64,000 nt of DNA from Campylobacter lanienae NCTC 13004 (GTDB lineage: Bacteria > Campylobacterota > Campylobacteria > Campylobacterales > Campylobacteraceae). Position 1 is the stretch's first letter; every line of letters begins with the position of its first letter. The stretch covers positions 310,001-374,000 of the forward strand of contig NZ_CP015578.1 of NCBI RefSeq assembly GCF_002139935.1, in the 5' to 3' direction. This document shows positions 50,542 through 60,221 of the stretch, one piece after another. The notes under the pieces were generated by a model. The model made no database searches. It saw only the letters and a list, made by a program, of their open reading frames with translations, and was not told where the DNA came from. A program made the position numbers and the translations under genes.

Positions 50542-50751
50542 CTTAAAAAGCAGTTAGGCTAGATAAAATCAAGCTTAAATAAGTTGATATAAACTTAGCT
50601 AAAATACTATAAATTCGCATAAATATGATATCGCTGATTGAGTGTGGAGAATTTGAGATGATAGCCAAACTTCGCAAGATAAAATTCCACAAAATAAAAA
50701 TCCCCTGCAAAGTAGAGAAATCTAACAAATAGTTAAATTCAACACTTAAAT

Positions 50752-52584
50752 TTAGTTGAAATTCACAGGATCAATATCAGGCAAAGCACCATAAAATCTA
50801 GCGACTTGACTAGCTTTGAGTAGTGGAATATGAGATTGCGATCTTAGCAGTATCTGATAGCGATATTTGGATGCTATCATCTCGATTACACATTTCCCAC
50901 TACCGATAATCTCTAAATTTGGTATATTTTCAAGCTCTTTTAAGGTTTTTTCCATCTTTATTATAGCTCTATTTTCATCTTTGTCTTCTATTTTTATGCG
51001 AAGTAGTCTCATAAATGGTGGGTATAATCCCTCTCTTATGCTCATCTCATCATCTATAAATTGATCGAATTTATCCATATATTTAGCGAAAAATTCGCAC
51101 TTCAATCCCTGTATTATCACCTTGCCGTGGTCTGCTCTACCGGCTCTACCAGCTACTTGCATAGCTAGGGCTAGGCTCTTGCTTCTAGCTTGATAATCGC
51201 TATAATCCAAATGCTCATCAAGGCCCATTATAATCGCTAAAGAGACATTGTGATAGTCGTGGCCTTTGCTTAGCATTTGAGTGCCGACAATTATATCTAT
51301 TTTGTTTTCGTTGAAATTTTTAAGCAAGGTCGTGAGCTTTTTTTGTGTGGTGATCTCATCTTTGTCAAATTTGGCTATATTAGCTGATGGGAAGTGGCTT
51401 TTGAGCTCTAAGAGAAGCTCACTAGTGCCGATTTTGTGAGATTCTAGCATATCGCTATTACAGCTTGGGCATAGATTTGGTATCGCACAGGTAAAACCGC
51501 AGTAGTGGCATTTAAGGGCTTTTTGTTTTTTGTGTAGGCTTAGAGATATTGAGCAGTATGGGCATTGTATGCTTTGGGCGCATTTTTGGCAAGTGAGAAA
51601 TTTGAAATTCGCTCTAGTAGGCAAAAATATTATAATCTGTTTGTGGCTAGCTAGCTCTTTGGCTATGCTATTTAGTATAAGCTCATTAAGCCCAGTTGGG
51701 CTATGGTCATAGATATACTCTTTTTGTGAGTTATAAAATTGCCCTTTTAAGCGAAAATGTGGGAATTTCGCATAGCTATTTAGGCTTGGGGTGGCGCTTC
51801 CTAAGATACATTTTATCCCAAATTTATTAGCGATATATATGGCTAGATCTTTGGCGTTGTAGTATGGGTCGCTACTACTTTTGTAGCTATCATCGTGCTC
51901 TTCATCGACTACGATTAATCCTAAATTGCTAAAAGGCAAAAATAGCGATGAGCGAGCTCCAGCTATTAAATTTATCTTGCCAGAGCTGAAATTTGATAGT
52001 AGGGATTTTTTATTTTTGGTTGAAATTTTGGAGTGCCATATACCAACATTATCACCAAAATACGCCTCTAAACGCCCTTGCATTTGTGGGGTTAGTGAGA
52101 TTTCAGGCATCAAAAATAGAGCTTGTTTGCCACTATTTAAGCACTCTCTTATAAGGCTTATATATATTTCGCTCTTGCCACTTCCAGTATCACCAAAGAT
52201 TAGGGAAATTTGATTTTGCTTGGCAAATTGCGTGGCTTGTTGTTGGAGTGGGCTTAAATTTGGTGATTTGATAAAGCTATATCGCTCTGGTTCATAGCCA
52301 CTAAAAGGCTCAAATAAGCCCAAAGCAACGCCGATTTCGCAAGTATAGTAGTGGCTGATGAATTTGGCTAAGGTAGCTTGAAAGGTTGTGAAATTTAAAT
52401 TTAATCTCTTAGATATTTTGGTGGTTTTGAAATTTGGTTTAGATACACTTTTTATAACGCAGCCGCTCTGCTCTTTGCCTCTTAATACAACGCTCACAAT
52501 CTCAAATTCGCTTAATTGAAATTCACTTTCATAGGTTAATGGCTGTAAATTTAGGCCTATTATAGCGATTTCGTAGTAGTTCAT
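50752..52584 (-). CDS. priA: primosomal helicase PriA
   Basis: PriA recognises stalled or repaired forks and reloads the replisome. The 610-aa protein is short relative to E. coli (732 aa) but usual for this group. Landmarks are Walker A GDTGSGKSE at 131-139, Walker B DEEH, the zinc-binding cysteines in CQKCAQSIQCPYC and KCHYCGFTC and CPSC, and VGTQMLSKGHDYHNVSLAII (20 residues) with QVAGRAGRADHGKVIIQG. It overlaps the pseudopilin gene by 4 nt. Confidence 0.96.
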   Translation of the reverse strand: MNYYEIAIIGLNLQPLTYESEFQLSEFEIVSVVLRGKEQSGCVIKSVSKPNFKTTKISKRLNLNFTTFQATLAKFISHYYTCEIGVALGLFEPFSGYEPERYSFIKSPNLSPLQQQATQFAKQNQISLIFGDTGSGKSEIYISLIRECLNSGKQALFLMPEISLTPQMQGRLEAYFGDNVGIWHSKISTKNKKSLLSNFSSGKINLIAGARSSLFLPFSNLGLIVVDEEHDDSYKSSSDPYYNAKDLAIYIANKFGIKCILGSATPSLNSYAKFPHFRLKGQFYNSQKEYIYDHSPTGLNELILNSIAKELASHKQIIIFLPTRANFKFLTCQKCAQSIQCPYCSISLSLHKKQKALKCHYCGFTCAIPNLCPSCNSDMLESHKIGTSELLLELKSHFPSANIAKFDKDEITTQKKLTTLLKNFNENKIDIIVGTQMLSKGHDYHNVSLAIIMGLDEHLDYSDYQARSKSLALAMQVAGRAGRADHGKVIIQGLKCEFFAKYMDKFDQFIDDEMSIREGLYPPFMRLLRIKIEDKDENRAIIKMEKTLKELENIPNLEIIGSGKCVIEMIASKYRYQILLRSQSHIPLLKASQVARFYGALPDIDPVNFN

Positions 52585-52934
52585 AGTTTATCGCAGATAT
52601 CTTTGGGAGATAGGCATTTGATAGTGCCGTTGCTATCGTAGCTAAACTCGGTCTCATCATCAAATATTAATTTATTATCTTCAACTCGCCAGTTATTTAA
52701 ATTGATTGAGTGTAGAATCTCTGTATTTAGGAGTGGGTCTTGAACTTTAGCGGTTAGTAAAAGAGCGGTTTTTTGGTGGAGAATATTGGCTTGGATTGTG
52801 GCTATATCGGTTTTAATTTTAAGCAAATTTGCGTCATTTTTGCTTAAAAACACTCTTGGTGCTGCGATAGCTAATAAAACACCAAGAATAATAATTACAA
52901 ACACTAACTCAATTAGGCTAAATGCTTTTATCAT
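52581..52934 (-). CDS. type IV pilin-like (pseudopilin) protein
   Basis: The protein begins MIKAFSLIELVFVIIILGVL: a four-residue leader, cleavage after Ala before Phe, and Glu5 of the mature protein, as in prepilins processed by prepilin peptidase. The rest (to 117 aa) is a small soluble domain with a C-terminal Cys pair (CLSPKDIC) that could form a disulfide. An upstream in-frame TTG at 52961 would add nine residues; the ATG is far better. Campylobacter uses such proteins in type II secretion-like natural transformation; a role there is likely but not shown. Only one pilin gene is present. Confidence 0.85.
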   Translation of the reverse strand: MIKAFSLIELVFVIIILGVLLAIAAPRVFLSKNDANLLKIKTDIATIQANILHQKTALLLTAKVQDPLLNTEILHSINLNNWRVEDNKLIFDDETEFSYDSNGTIKCLSPKDICDKL

Positions 52935-53157
52935 GTGTAAGGGCTTTGTCAATATTGCCAAGAATAGAGTTTAATTCGCTCTTTTGCTCGTAGTTTTCGT
53001 GGCATTTTTTGACAAAAGCAGTAAGTAGATCCTTGATAGCTAGCTGATGCTTATCATCTAAAAGTTTTTTGATATCAGCTTCGAAATAATCAGCAAAATC
53101 ATCATCAAGGGTGATATTATAATCTTTGGAGGCTACTGTTAGTGTGATTTGTCTCAT
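52918..53157 (-). CDS. small conserved protein, function unknown
   Basis: A 79-aa acidic protein (MRQITLTVASKDYNITLDDD...) with a helical second half. It has no signal peptide or known motif. It overlaps both neighbours (4 nt with the upstream gene, 17 nt with the pseudopilin start), so the group is one operon. The same small genes stand next to priA and uvrB in C. jejuni, which supports a real gene. Confidence 0.7.
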   Translation of the reverse strand: MRQITLTVASKDYNITLDDDFADYFEADIKKLLDDKHQLAIKDLLTAFVKKCHENYEQKSELNSILGNIDKALTHDKSI

Positions 53158-53387
53158 CTACCAAGTACAGCCTCAACTTGTTTTAATAGATCATCGCTTG
53201 CTAAATCTTGATTTTTAAGCTCTTCTTCTAGTCTCATTATTTGGTTTGTTTTGGCTTCATTTTGGGCTTTTACGCTTATTAATTCGTTTCTTAAAGCTTC
53301 GTTTGCTTCGCATACTTCTTCGTATTTTAGCATTAATTCAGTAACTTTTGAAGCTAGAGTATTTAATACCTTTTCATTTTCATACAT
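53154..53387 (-). CDS. small coiled-coil protein, function unknown
   Basis: This 77-aa protein is one continuous helix with heptad pattern (TLASKVTELMLKYEEV, LRNELISVKAQNEAK, IMRLEEELKNQ). It heads the operon that runs through the pseudopilin to priA and is divergent from uvrB. Its shape is like that of small cell-division-linked coiled-coil proteins such as ZapB, but no specific similarity can be claimed. Confidence 0.7.
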   Translation of the reverse strand: MYENEKVLNTLASKVTELMLKYEEVCEANEALRNELISVKAQNEAKTNQIMRLEEELKNQDLASDDLLKQVEAVLGR

Positions 53388-53546
53388 TACATAGTCCTTA
53401 TTTTATAGTGATAATTTTGCGTAATTTTATCATACCTTTTATAAATATGGTATAAATTTTGGCTATTTTTGAATTTATTAGCTACTAAAAATTAAAATTT
53501 TGATTAATAAAAAGATGATAAAATCGCTAAAATTTAAGGTAAAAAT

Positions 53547-55523
53547 ATGGATAAATTCGATTTAAATAGCAAATTTTCACCAAATCAAGATCAACAAAAC
53601 GCAATTGATGGCATTAGCAAGGCTTTTAAGAGTGGAGCCAAATATAGCACGCTTCTTGGTGTAACTGGTAGTGGCAAGACCTTTACTATGGCAAATATAA
53701 TTAAAAAATTAAATATTCCTACTTTGATTATGACTCACAATAAATCCCTAGCCGCTCAATTATATAGCGAATTTAAGGGCTTTTTCCCGCATAATCATGT
53801 GGAGTATTTCATTAGCTATTATGACTATTATCAGCCTGAGGCTTATATCCCAAGGCAAGATCTATTTATAGAAAAAGATAGCTCAATTAATGACGAATTA
53901 GAGCGTTTAAGGCTATCGGCTACGGCAAATTTGCTTGAGTATGATGATACTATAGTTATAGCTAGTGTCTCGGCAAATTATGGCTTAGGTAATCCTGCTG
54001 AGTATAAAGGGATGGTTATAACGCTAGAGAGAGGCATGCAAATAGGGCAAAAAGAGCTACTTTTAAAGCTTGTAGATATGGGGTATAAAAGAGATGATAG
54101 CTTTTTTGAGCGTGGGAATTTTCGTGTAAATGGCGATGTGATAGATATCTATCCGGCCTATTTTAACGATGAGGCGATTAGGCTTGAGTTTTTTGGTGAT
54201 GAGATAGAGGAGATTTATCATTTTAATGCTTTGGATAATAAAAAAACAAAAGATTTAAATAGATTTATATTGTATGCTACAAGTCAATTTGTTGTGGGTG
54301 AAAATCGCTTAAAAGAGGCGATTAAGGGGATTGAAGCTGAACTAGATGAGAGATTGAAATTTTATGAGAGCGAGGGGAGGCTTGTTGAGTATCAAAGGCT
54401 CAAACAAAGGGTGGAATTTGATTTAGAGATGCTCTCAACTACTGGTAGCACCAAGGGTGTGGAGAATTATGCTAGGTATTTAACAGGGCAAAAGCCAGGT
54501 GAGACGCCATATTCTTTGTTTGATTATTTTGAGATTAAGGGGCAAGATTATTTGGTTATAGTTGATGAGAGTCATGTGAGTTTGCCGCAATTTCGTGGAA
54601 TGTATGCTGGAGATAGGAGTAGAAAAGAGGTTTTGGTGGAGTATGGATTTAGGCTGCCTAGTGCTTTGGATAATAGGCCACTTAAATTTGATGAGTTTAT
54701 CGCTAAAAAAGCTAGATTTCTCTTTGTTTCGGCTACGCCAAATGAGTATGAGCTAGATCTATCCAAAGGGCATATTTATGAGCAAATTCTAAGGCCAACA
54801 GGCCTATTAGATCCTAAAATTGAGATAATAAGTAGCGATAATCAAGTTGAAATTTTATATGATAGGGCTAAGGCTGTGATAGAGAGAAATGAGCGTGTAT
54901 TGGTCACAACTCTGACTAAAAAGATGGCTGAAGAGCTAACGAAGTATTATTTAGAATTAGGATTAAAGATCAAATATATGCACTCTGATATAGATGCTGT
55001 TGAGAGAAATGAGCTTATAAGAGGGCTTAGGCGTGGGGATTATGATATATTAGTTGGGATAAATTTATTAAGAGAGGGGCTAGATCTGCCTGAAGTGAGT
55101 TTGGTAGCTGTGATGGATGCGGATAAGGAAGGGTTTTTACGCTCTAAAACTAGCCTTATACAGACGATGGGTAGAGCTGCTAGAAATGTAAATGGAGCGG
55201 TTATTTTGTTTGCTAATAAGATAACAAACTCAATGCGTGAAGCTATAGAGATCACCGAGGCAAGACGCAAGTATCAAGATGATTATAATAAATCGCACAA
55301 TATAACACCGCAATCAGCTAGTAGAAATATCGAAGATAGCTTAAAAGAAGATGATACGCAAATGCTTTATACCAAAGCCAAAAAATTAGCCAAAATGCCT
55401 TCAAGTGAGCGAGCTAAAATAGTAAAAGAGCTAAGAAAACAGATGCTTGAAGCGGCTAAGAATTTAGAATTCGAAAAGGCCGCTGCATTGCGTGATGAGA
55501 TAGCTAAATTAAGAGAAATTTAG
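53547..55523 (+). CDS. uvrB: excinuclease ABC subunit B
   Basis: UvrB is the damage-checking helicase of nucleotide excision repair. The 658-aa protein has Walker A GVTGSGKT at 38-45, the beta-hairpin [12 protein letters not shown], the DEAD-like [12 protein letters not shown], helicase motif [14 protein letters not shown] and [12 protein letters not shown]. The C-terminal UVR motif ([20 protein letters not shown] through [11 protein letters not shown]) contacts UvrC. The start ATG follows TTAAGG. Confidence 0.97.
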   Translation: MDKFDLNSKFSPNQDQQNAIDGISKAFKSGAKYSTLLGVTGSGKTFTMANIIKKLNIPTLIMTHNKSLAAQLYSEFKGFFPHNHVEYFISYYDYYQPEAYIPRQDLFIEKDSSINDELERLRLSATANLLEYDDTIVIASVSANYGLGNPAEYKGMVITLERGMQIGQKELLLKLVDMGYKRDDSFFERGNFRVNGDVIDIYPAYFNDEAIRLEFFGDEIEEIYHFNALDNKKTKDLNRFILYATSQFVVGENRLKEAIKGIEAELDERLKFYESEGRLVEYQRLKQRVEFDLEMLSTTGSTKGVENYARYLTGQKPGETPYSLFDYFEIKGQDYLVIVDESHVSLPQFRGMYAGDRSRKEVLVEYGFRLPSALDNRPLKFDEFIAKKARFLFVSATPNEYELDLSKGHIYEQILRPTGLLDPKIEIISSDNQVEILYDRAKAVIERNERVLVTTLTKKMAEELTKYYLELGLKIKYMHSDIDAVERNELIRGLRRGDYDILVGINLLREGLDLPEVSLVAVMDADKEGFLRSKTSLIQTMGRAARNVNGAVILFANKITNSMREAIEITEARRKYQDDYNKSHNITPQSASRNIEDSLKEDDTQMLYTKAKKLAKMPSSERAKIVKELRKQMLEAAKNLEFEKAAALRDEIAKLREI

Positions 55524-55542
55524 CTAAATTATATTTAAATTT

Positions 55543-55563
55543 AGTGGCGATTTGGTTGCCACT
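55543..55563. terminator. possible bidirectional terminator uvrB / DUF2920 gene
   Basis: AGTGGC pairs with GCCACT around a 9-nt loop in the 42-nt gap between two convergent genes. T-rich flanks lie on both sides. Confidence 0.4.
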
Positions 55564-55565
55564 GA

Positions 55566-56858
55566 TTAATCTGCTATTTTAGTGCATTTTAGGCTTATTT
55601 GGTTATCTTGTTGGGTGAATTTATATATGTATTGGCTGGTTTGAAATTCGATATTTGGCTCATATTTTGGCCTTTTGTTTTTGGCGATTTTATCTAGCAT
55701 CCACTCATAATTATTAGCCACTAATAACTTCATACTCATACCCATCCCGTGATCTAAATTTTTGATAAATTTGCCATCAACTCTGCTTTTATCGCTTACT
55801 ATATCTAAGGTAGCATCAAAACCTAAATTTTTAAGCTGTTTATAAAATTCGATTTTTTCGCCTATTGGAGCGACTTTGTCATTTTGGACATGGTAGGATT
55901 TAAAAATCGGTTTTGGATATTTAGCTTGTATTAAAAGGTGATTAGGCTCATTTGTATCTCTAATCTCATATCTGGAGCGACTAAAGTAGTTTGGGCTTTG
56001 TGAATTTGAGGTCCAATGAGTCTTATCCGAGACGCATAGATGGAAGTTTTCATTATCTCTGCTATCACGCCTATATTTCATAAAATCAATCTCTTTACCA
56101 AAGCCAATAGTGCGAAATGCCCCACGCTGATAATCTTGTTTATCAAATATATTAGTGCTTAAATTCCATCCACAATTATCCAAAATTCCATCTACAGCCC
56201 ATGGGGCGTATTTAGCACAAAGATTGGCTATATATCCGCCGTGGCTAGAGCCTACATAAATTTTGGCTAACCCCCACCCATTTGAATTCGCTACTTTAAA
56301 TGGTGGGTTACTTTGCACATGTAAGGTGGCATTTATCACATCTAAAGCAGCCATTAAACCAAAGTTTTGATACTCATCATTTGGCGGAGTGAGTGTAAGA
56401 TGAAATGGGAGTTTGAAGGTTAAATTTAATTTGCCAGCTACCTTTTGCATGCCGATGAAATTGTATAAATAGCTATTTAGGTATTCCCAAATTTCATCTG
56501 ATTTCATCTTGGTTAATTCTACATCATCTGGGATTGGGCGATTAATACTTGAAGCTACTGTTTTTAGGATCAATTCATCTATCTTATCAATGCTAAATTT
56601 AGCCCCTGGGGGATTGCTCTTTATAGCAAAATAGTTAGCCGTTATAACCGCTGCGTCCATATCTCTAGCGATACTATGAGCGAGTTTGTCTCTATAATAC
56701 GAATCCCCATCTTCGCCTAATCCTGGTATAATGGTGATTAAAGATCTAATCTCTTTATTATTATCATAAGTGAGTTTAAACTCAAGCTTTGATTTGCGTT
56801 TTATATCTAATTCAGCATCATTTACGCCATCTATTTTATAGCTTTTAGTCCGTATCAT
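55566..56858 (-). CDS. DUF2920-type alpha/beta-hydrolase-like protein
   Basis: The 430-aa protein has LITIIPGLGEDGDSYYRDKL near the N-terminus and YVGSSHGGYIANLCAKYAPW in the middle. The Gly-x-Ser-x-Gly-like GSSHGG could be a nucleophile elbow; His-378-area LDHGMGMS is a candidate for the third residue. The Campylobacter family (DUF2920) is often found repeated near flagellar modification genes in C. jejuni, function unsettled. Here one copy stands after ackA and overlaps it by 14 nt. No signal peptide is visible. Confidence 0.8.
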   Translation of the reverse strand: MIRTKSYKIDGVNDAELDIKRKSKLEFKLTYDNNKEIRSLITIIPGLGEDGDSYYRDKLAHSIARDMDAAVITANYFAIKSNPPGAKFSIDKIDELILKTVASSINRPIPDDVELTKMKSDEIWEYLNSYLYNFIGMQKVAGKLNLTFKLPFHLTLTPPNDEYQNFGLMAALDVINATLHVQSNPPFKVANSNGWGLAKIYVGSSHGGYIANLCAKYAPWAVDGILDNCGWNLSTNIFDKQDYQRGAFRTIGFGKEIDFMKYRRDSRDNENFHLCVSDKTHWTSNSQSPNYFSRSRYEIRDTNEPNHLLIQAKYPKPIFKSYHVQNDKVAPIGEKIEFYKQLKNLGFDATLDIVSDKSRVDGKFIKNLDHGMGMSMKLLVANNYEWMLDKIAKNKRPKYEPNIEFQTSQYIYKFTQQDNQISLKCTKIAD

Positions 56859-58068
56859 CTATCGCCTTTTTGTATTTTAGATTGTTGATTACCCTTATTG
56901 TATCTTGAGCGATTGCTAACTCTTCATCTGTAGGGACAATTATGATTTTAATCTTTGTGTCTGCGTGTCCTATTCTGCGTGGTTCATCTTTTGGCTCCAT
57001 ATTTTTATCTTTGTCAATTTTTATACCAAAAATCTCTAATCCATTACACACGGCTTCTCTTACTCTAGCATCGTTTTCACCGATTCCAGCAGTAAATATA
57101 ATCGCATCAATCTGGCCTAAAATCGCAATATATGAGCCGATATATTTTTTCACTCTTAAAACAAACATATCAAAAGCGAGTTTAGCATTCTCATCTCCTG
57201 CGTCCATGCGTTTTTCTATCTCACGCATATCATTTGTGCCGCCTATAGCTAAGAGGCCGGATTTTTTATTCATTATATTATCAACTTCTTCACCGCTTAA
57301 ATTCGCATTTCTCATCAAAAATGGCATAATCGCTGGATCTATGCTACCACAGCGAGTTCCCATCATTAGCCCCTCAAGTGGCGTAAGCCCCATTGTGGTA
57401 TCGATACATTTGCCATTTTTTATAGCTGCGATACTAGCACCATTACCAAGATGTAAGGTGATACAGTTAAATTTACTATACTCAATACCTAAAATTTCGG
57501 CTCCGGCCTTTGAGACAAACTGATGAGAAGTGCCATGGAAGCCATATTTTCGTATCTTATATTTTTCATAAAATTCAAGTGGCAAGGCATACATATATGA
57601 GACTTTTGGCATGGTTTGGTGAAATACCGTATCAAACACAGCTACATTTGGGATATCGGGTCTTAATTTTAGTGTCTCTTTCATTCCTGCTAGGTGCGCT
57701 GGATTATGTAGTGGGGCGAGTGGGATTAGCTCTTCTATCTTTTTCATTACGCTCTCATCAATTAGTATAGCATCTGTGAATATATCGGCGCCTTGGACTA
57801 CTCTGTGACCCACGCCATCTATATCATCTAGGCTCTTAATTATGCCTGAGTTAAATAAAAGCTCATTCATTATATCAATGCCTTGGGCGTGGTCTATGAT
57901 ATGAGTGGCTCTATCTTTTGTCTTTCCACAGGCGGTGACTATCTTGGCGTATGAGTTTTCAGAGCCGATTTGCTCTATTAAACCCTTACACATCACACTT
58001 TCATTATCCATATCATATAGTTTGAATTTAATAGAGCTACTACCTGAGTTTATAACCAAAATTTTCAT
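56845..58068 (-). CDS. ackA: acetate kinase
   Basis: AckA makes ATP and acetate from acetyl phosphate. The 407-aa protein has VINSGSSSIKFKLYDMD, GHRVVQGADIF, VFDTVFHQTMP, KYGFHGTSHQFVS, LTPLEGLMMGTRCGSIDPAI (20 residues) and FTAGIGENDARVRE. It starts 0 nt after pta, the common pta-ackA arrangement. Confidence 0.97.
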   Translation of the reverse strand: MKILVINSGSSSIKFKLYDMDNESVMCKGLIEQIGSENSYAKIVTACGKTKDRATHIIDHAQGIDIMNELLFNSGIIKSLDDIDGVGHRVVQGADIFTDAILIDESVMKKIEELIPLAPLHNPAHLAGMKETLKLRPDIPNVAVFDTVFHQTMPKVSYMYALPLEFYEKYKIRKYGFHGTSHQFVSKAGAEILGIEYSKFNCITLHLGNGASIAAIKNGKCIDTTMGLTPLEGLMMGTRCGSIDPAIMPFLMRNANLSGEEVDNIMNKKSGLLAIGGTNDMREIEKRMDAGDENAKLAFDMFVLRVKKYIGSYIAILGQIDAIIFTAGIGENDARVREAVCNGLEIFGIKIDKDKNMEPKDEPRRIGHADTKIKIIIVPTDEELAIAQDTIRVINNLKYKKAIDDTD

Positions 58069-59442
58069 CTACTCTCCTTGAATTGCGCTAATTAAAATTG
58101 TATTTATGATATCATCTACTAAGCAACCACGGCTTAAATCATTAATTGGCTTATTTAATCCTTGTAGAATCGGGCCGATGGCTAGGGCGTTTGAGCTTCT
58201 TTGGACAGCTTTGTAGCAGATATTACCAGAGTTTAAATCTGGGAAGATAAATACATTGGCATTGCCAGCGACTTTTGAATTTGGTAGTTTTTTGGCTGCT
58301 ACTACGCTATCAACTGCTGCATCAAACTGAATCGGCCCTTCTACATCAAGGCTTGGGTCTAACTCTTTTAAGATTTTAGTAGCCTCTATCACGCTATCTA
58401 CGCTAGCTCCGCTACCACTATCGCCTGTTGAGTAGCTTAGCATTGCGATTTTAGGCTCAAAGCCAAACTCACGAGCGATTTGGGCTGTGGATATAGCTGT
58501 TGTGGCTAGATCTTTTGGGGTTGGATTTGGGATTATAGCGCAATCTGCGTAGAAGTGAATTTGACCATTTACGCACATTATGAAGCTACCACTTACGCTA
58601 GAGACTCCGGGTTTGGTTTTGATAAATTGTAAGGCTGGGCGGATGGTTTGGGCTGTGGTCGTATTGGCTCCGCTTACCATCGCATTTGCTAAGCCTTTAT
58701 AGACAAGCATAGTGCCAAAATATGTTCTATCTTTGATTAGCTCTTTGGCTTGATCTAGCTCTAAGCCTTTGTTTTTGCGAAGTTCATAAAGTGTGGTGGC
58801 AAATTCATCTATCAATTCGCTTTTATCTGGATTTATGATATTTGCTTTTGTTAAATTTAATCCCAAATCTTTGGCTCTTTTGTCTATTTTATCTCTATCA
58901 CCAAGCAAGGTTATAGATACTGCCTTGCTAGCTAGTAAGATATCGCACGCTTTAAGCACTCTATCATCATCGCTTTCAGGCAAGACTACTATTTTTGGTT
59001 TTTGGGCGGCTTTTTGGTATAGAATGGTTTCAAATTTCAATGGAGTTATATAATTGCTCTCTAATGTGGCTATATCATCTATATTTGTAAATGACTTAAA
59101 GCCTAAAAATCCGGCTTTATAAGCGGTTTTATCACTTAGCAAAAATGGAGCATTTAAATTCTTAGCTATCAAAGTATCTAGTAATTCATCGTCAGAGCCA
59201 ACGACTATTATAAAATTATCTTTTATGCTATCAAATTTCGCTATTATCGCTTTTATAAGCTCATTTTCTTTTTGGTTTTTTAAGAGATTTATCGCTTCAT
59301 CTAAACTAAAAACTCTAAAACTATCTTGATTATCAAAACTAATGGGTAAAAAAGTAACACTTTGGGGTAATTTGGAATTTAATTTAGCTTTAAATTCGCT
59401 ATTTTCATAGTCACTTTTTAGTATATAAATAGCTTTTAGCAT
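58069..59442 (-). CDS. pta: phosphate acetyltransferase
   Basis: Pta converts acetyl-CoA and phosphate to acetyl phosphate for AckA. The 457-aa protein consists of a short N-terminal part and the catalytic PTA_PTB domain (about 135-455), with VVLPESDDDRVLKACDIL, GTMLVYKGLANAMVSGANTT (20 residues), FADCAIIPNPTPKDLATTAI-like (actual YADCAIIPNPTPKDLA) and SYSTGDSGSGASVDSV. It is the short form, lacking the long N-terminal domain of E. coli Pta. Confidence 0.96.
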   Translation of the reverse strand: MLKAIYILKSDYENSEFKAKLNSKLPQSVTFLPISFDNQDSFRVFSLDEAINLLKNQKENELIKAIIAKFDSIKDNFIIVVGSDDELLDTLIAKNLNAPFLLSDKTAYKAGFLGFKSFTNIDDIATLESNYITPLKFETILYQKAAQKPKIVVLPESDDDRVLKACDILLASKAVSITLLGDRDKIDKRAKDLGLNLTKANIINPDKSELIDEFATTLYELRKNKGLELDQAKELIKDRTYFGTMLVYKGLANAMVSGANTTTAQTIRPALQFIKTKPGVSSVSGSFIMCVNGQIHFYADCAIIPNPTPKDLATTAISTAQIAREFGFEPKIAMLSYSTGDSGSGASVDSVIEATKILKELDPSLDVEGPIQFDAAVDSVVAAKKLPNSKVAGNANVFIFPDLNSGNICYKAVQRSSNALAIGPILQGLNKPINDLSRGCLVDDIINTILISAIQGE

Positions 59443-59513
59443 TGTTTTATCCTATATTTGGTATTATTTTGTGTAGTTAATGCTATATTGTATCATAAAA
59501 TTGAGAGTTATTT

Positions 59514-60221
59514 ATGAAAAGAAGTTCTTTTTTTGTCTTATTTTGTTTGGTTGGTTTTAGTGGTTGTGGAACTGGAGCTAATCCGCATATATCAATGGAG
59601 CCACCTGCATATGTAGAAGAGATGCCGAGCCGTGTTCAAGGTGGTGGCGTGGGTAATCCTGGTAGTTTGTTTGGTAAAGGGGATAATCCTCTATTTTCAG
59701 ATAGAAAAGCTATGAATGTAAATGATATTGTCACAGTAATCATATCAGAAAACGCCAATCAAAGCTCACAATCTAACCGCTCAACAACTAAAGATAGCAC
59801 AACAGCATTAAATGGTGGATCATTTACCACACCGGCTGGATCACCGCTACAAGGGCCACTTAATGATGTTAATAAAATTGCTGGAATTGGATTTAGTGCT
59901 GGTGGAGCTAATAGCTATAGCGGAAGTGGCACGGCTAGTAGGGTAGAGACCTTTACTACTACTGTTTCAGCTAGGATTATCAAGGTTTTGACTAATGGTA
60001 ATTACTTTATTGAAGGTAGCAAAGAGATATTATTAAATAACGAAAAGCAGATAATGCAAATTAGCGGCGTGATAAGACCTTATGACATTAGTCAAAATAA
60101 TGAGATAGAATCAAGATATATATCAGATGCCAAGATACTATATCGCACCGAAGGGGATTTACAACGAGCTATGGATAAGCCGTGGGGGACTAGGGTTTTA
60201 GAGACTATATGGCCGTTTTAA
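59514..60221 (+). CDS. flgH: flagellar L-ring protein FlgH
   Basis: FlgH forms the outer-membrane L ring around the flagellar rod. The 235-aa lipoprotein has a lipobox FSGC with Cys18. Further landmarks are GNPGSLFGKGDNPLFSDRKA (20 residues), NDIVTVIISENANQSS, FTTTVSARIIKVLTNGNYF and the conserved IRPYDISQNNEIES. Its stop overlaps the stop of the convergent BrkB gene by 4 nt. I could not identify a clear sigma54 promoter upstream. Confidence 0.96.
   Translation: MKRSSFFVLFCLVGFSGCGTGANPHISMEPPAYVEEMPSRVQGGGVGNPGSLFGKGDNPLFSDRKAMNVNDIVTVIISENANQSSQSNRSTTKDSTTALNGGSFTTPAGSPLQGPLNDVNKIAGIGFSAGGANSYSGSGTASRVETFTTTVSARIIKVLTNGNYFIEGSKEILLNNEKQIMQISGVIRPYDISQNNEIESRYISDAKILYRTEGDLQRAMDKPWGTRVLETIWPF

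Noticed and set aside
50543-50728. A 61-codon minus-strand open frame between the acyltransferase and priA
   Set aside because: It has no convincing ribosome site, abuts the acyltransferase stop, and has skewed hydrophobic content from AT-rich DNA.
59443-59513. Sigma54 promoter before flgH
   Set aside because: A GG followed at about the right distance by TG is present, but the required GC of the -12 element is missing.
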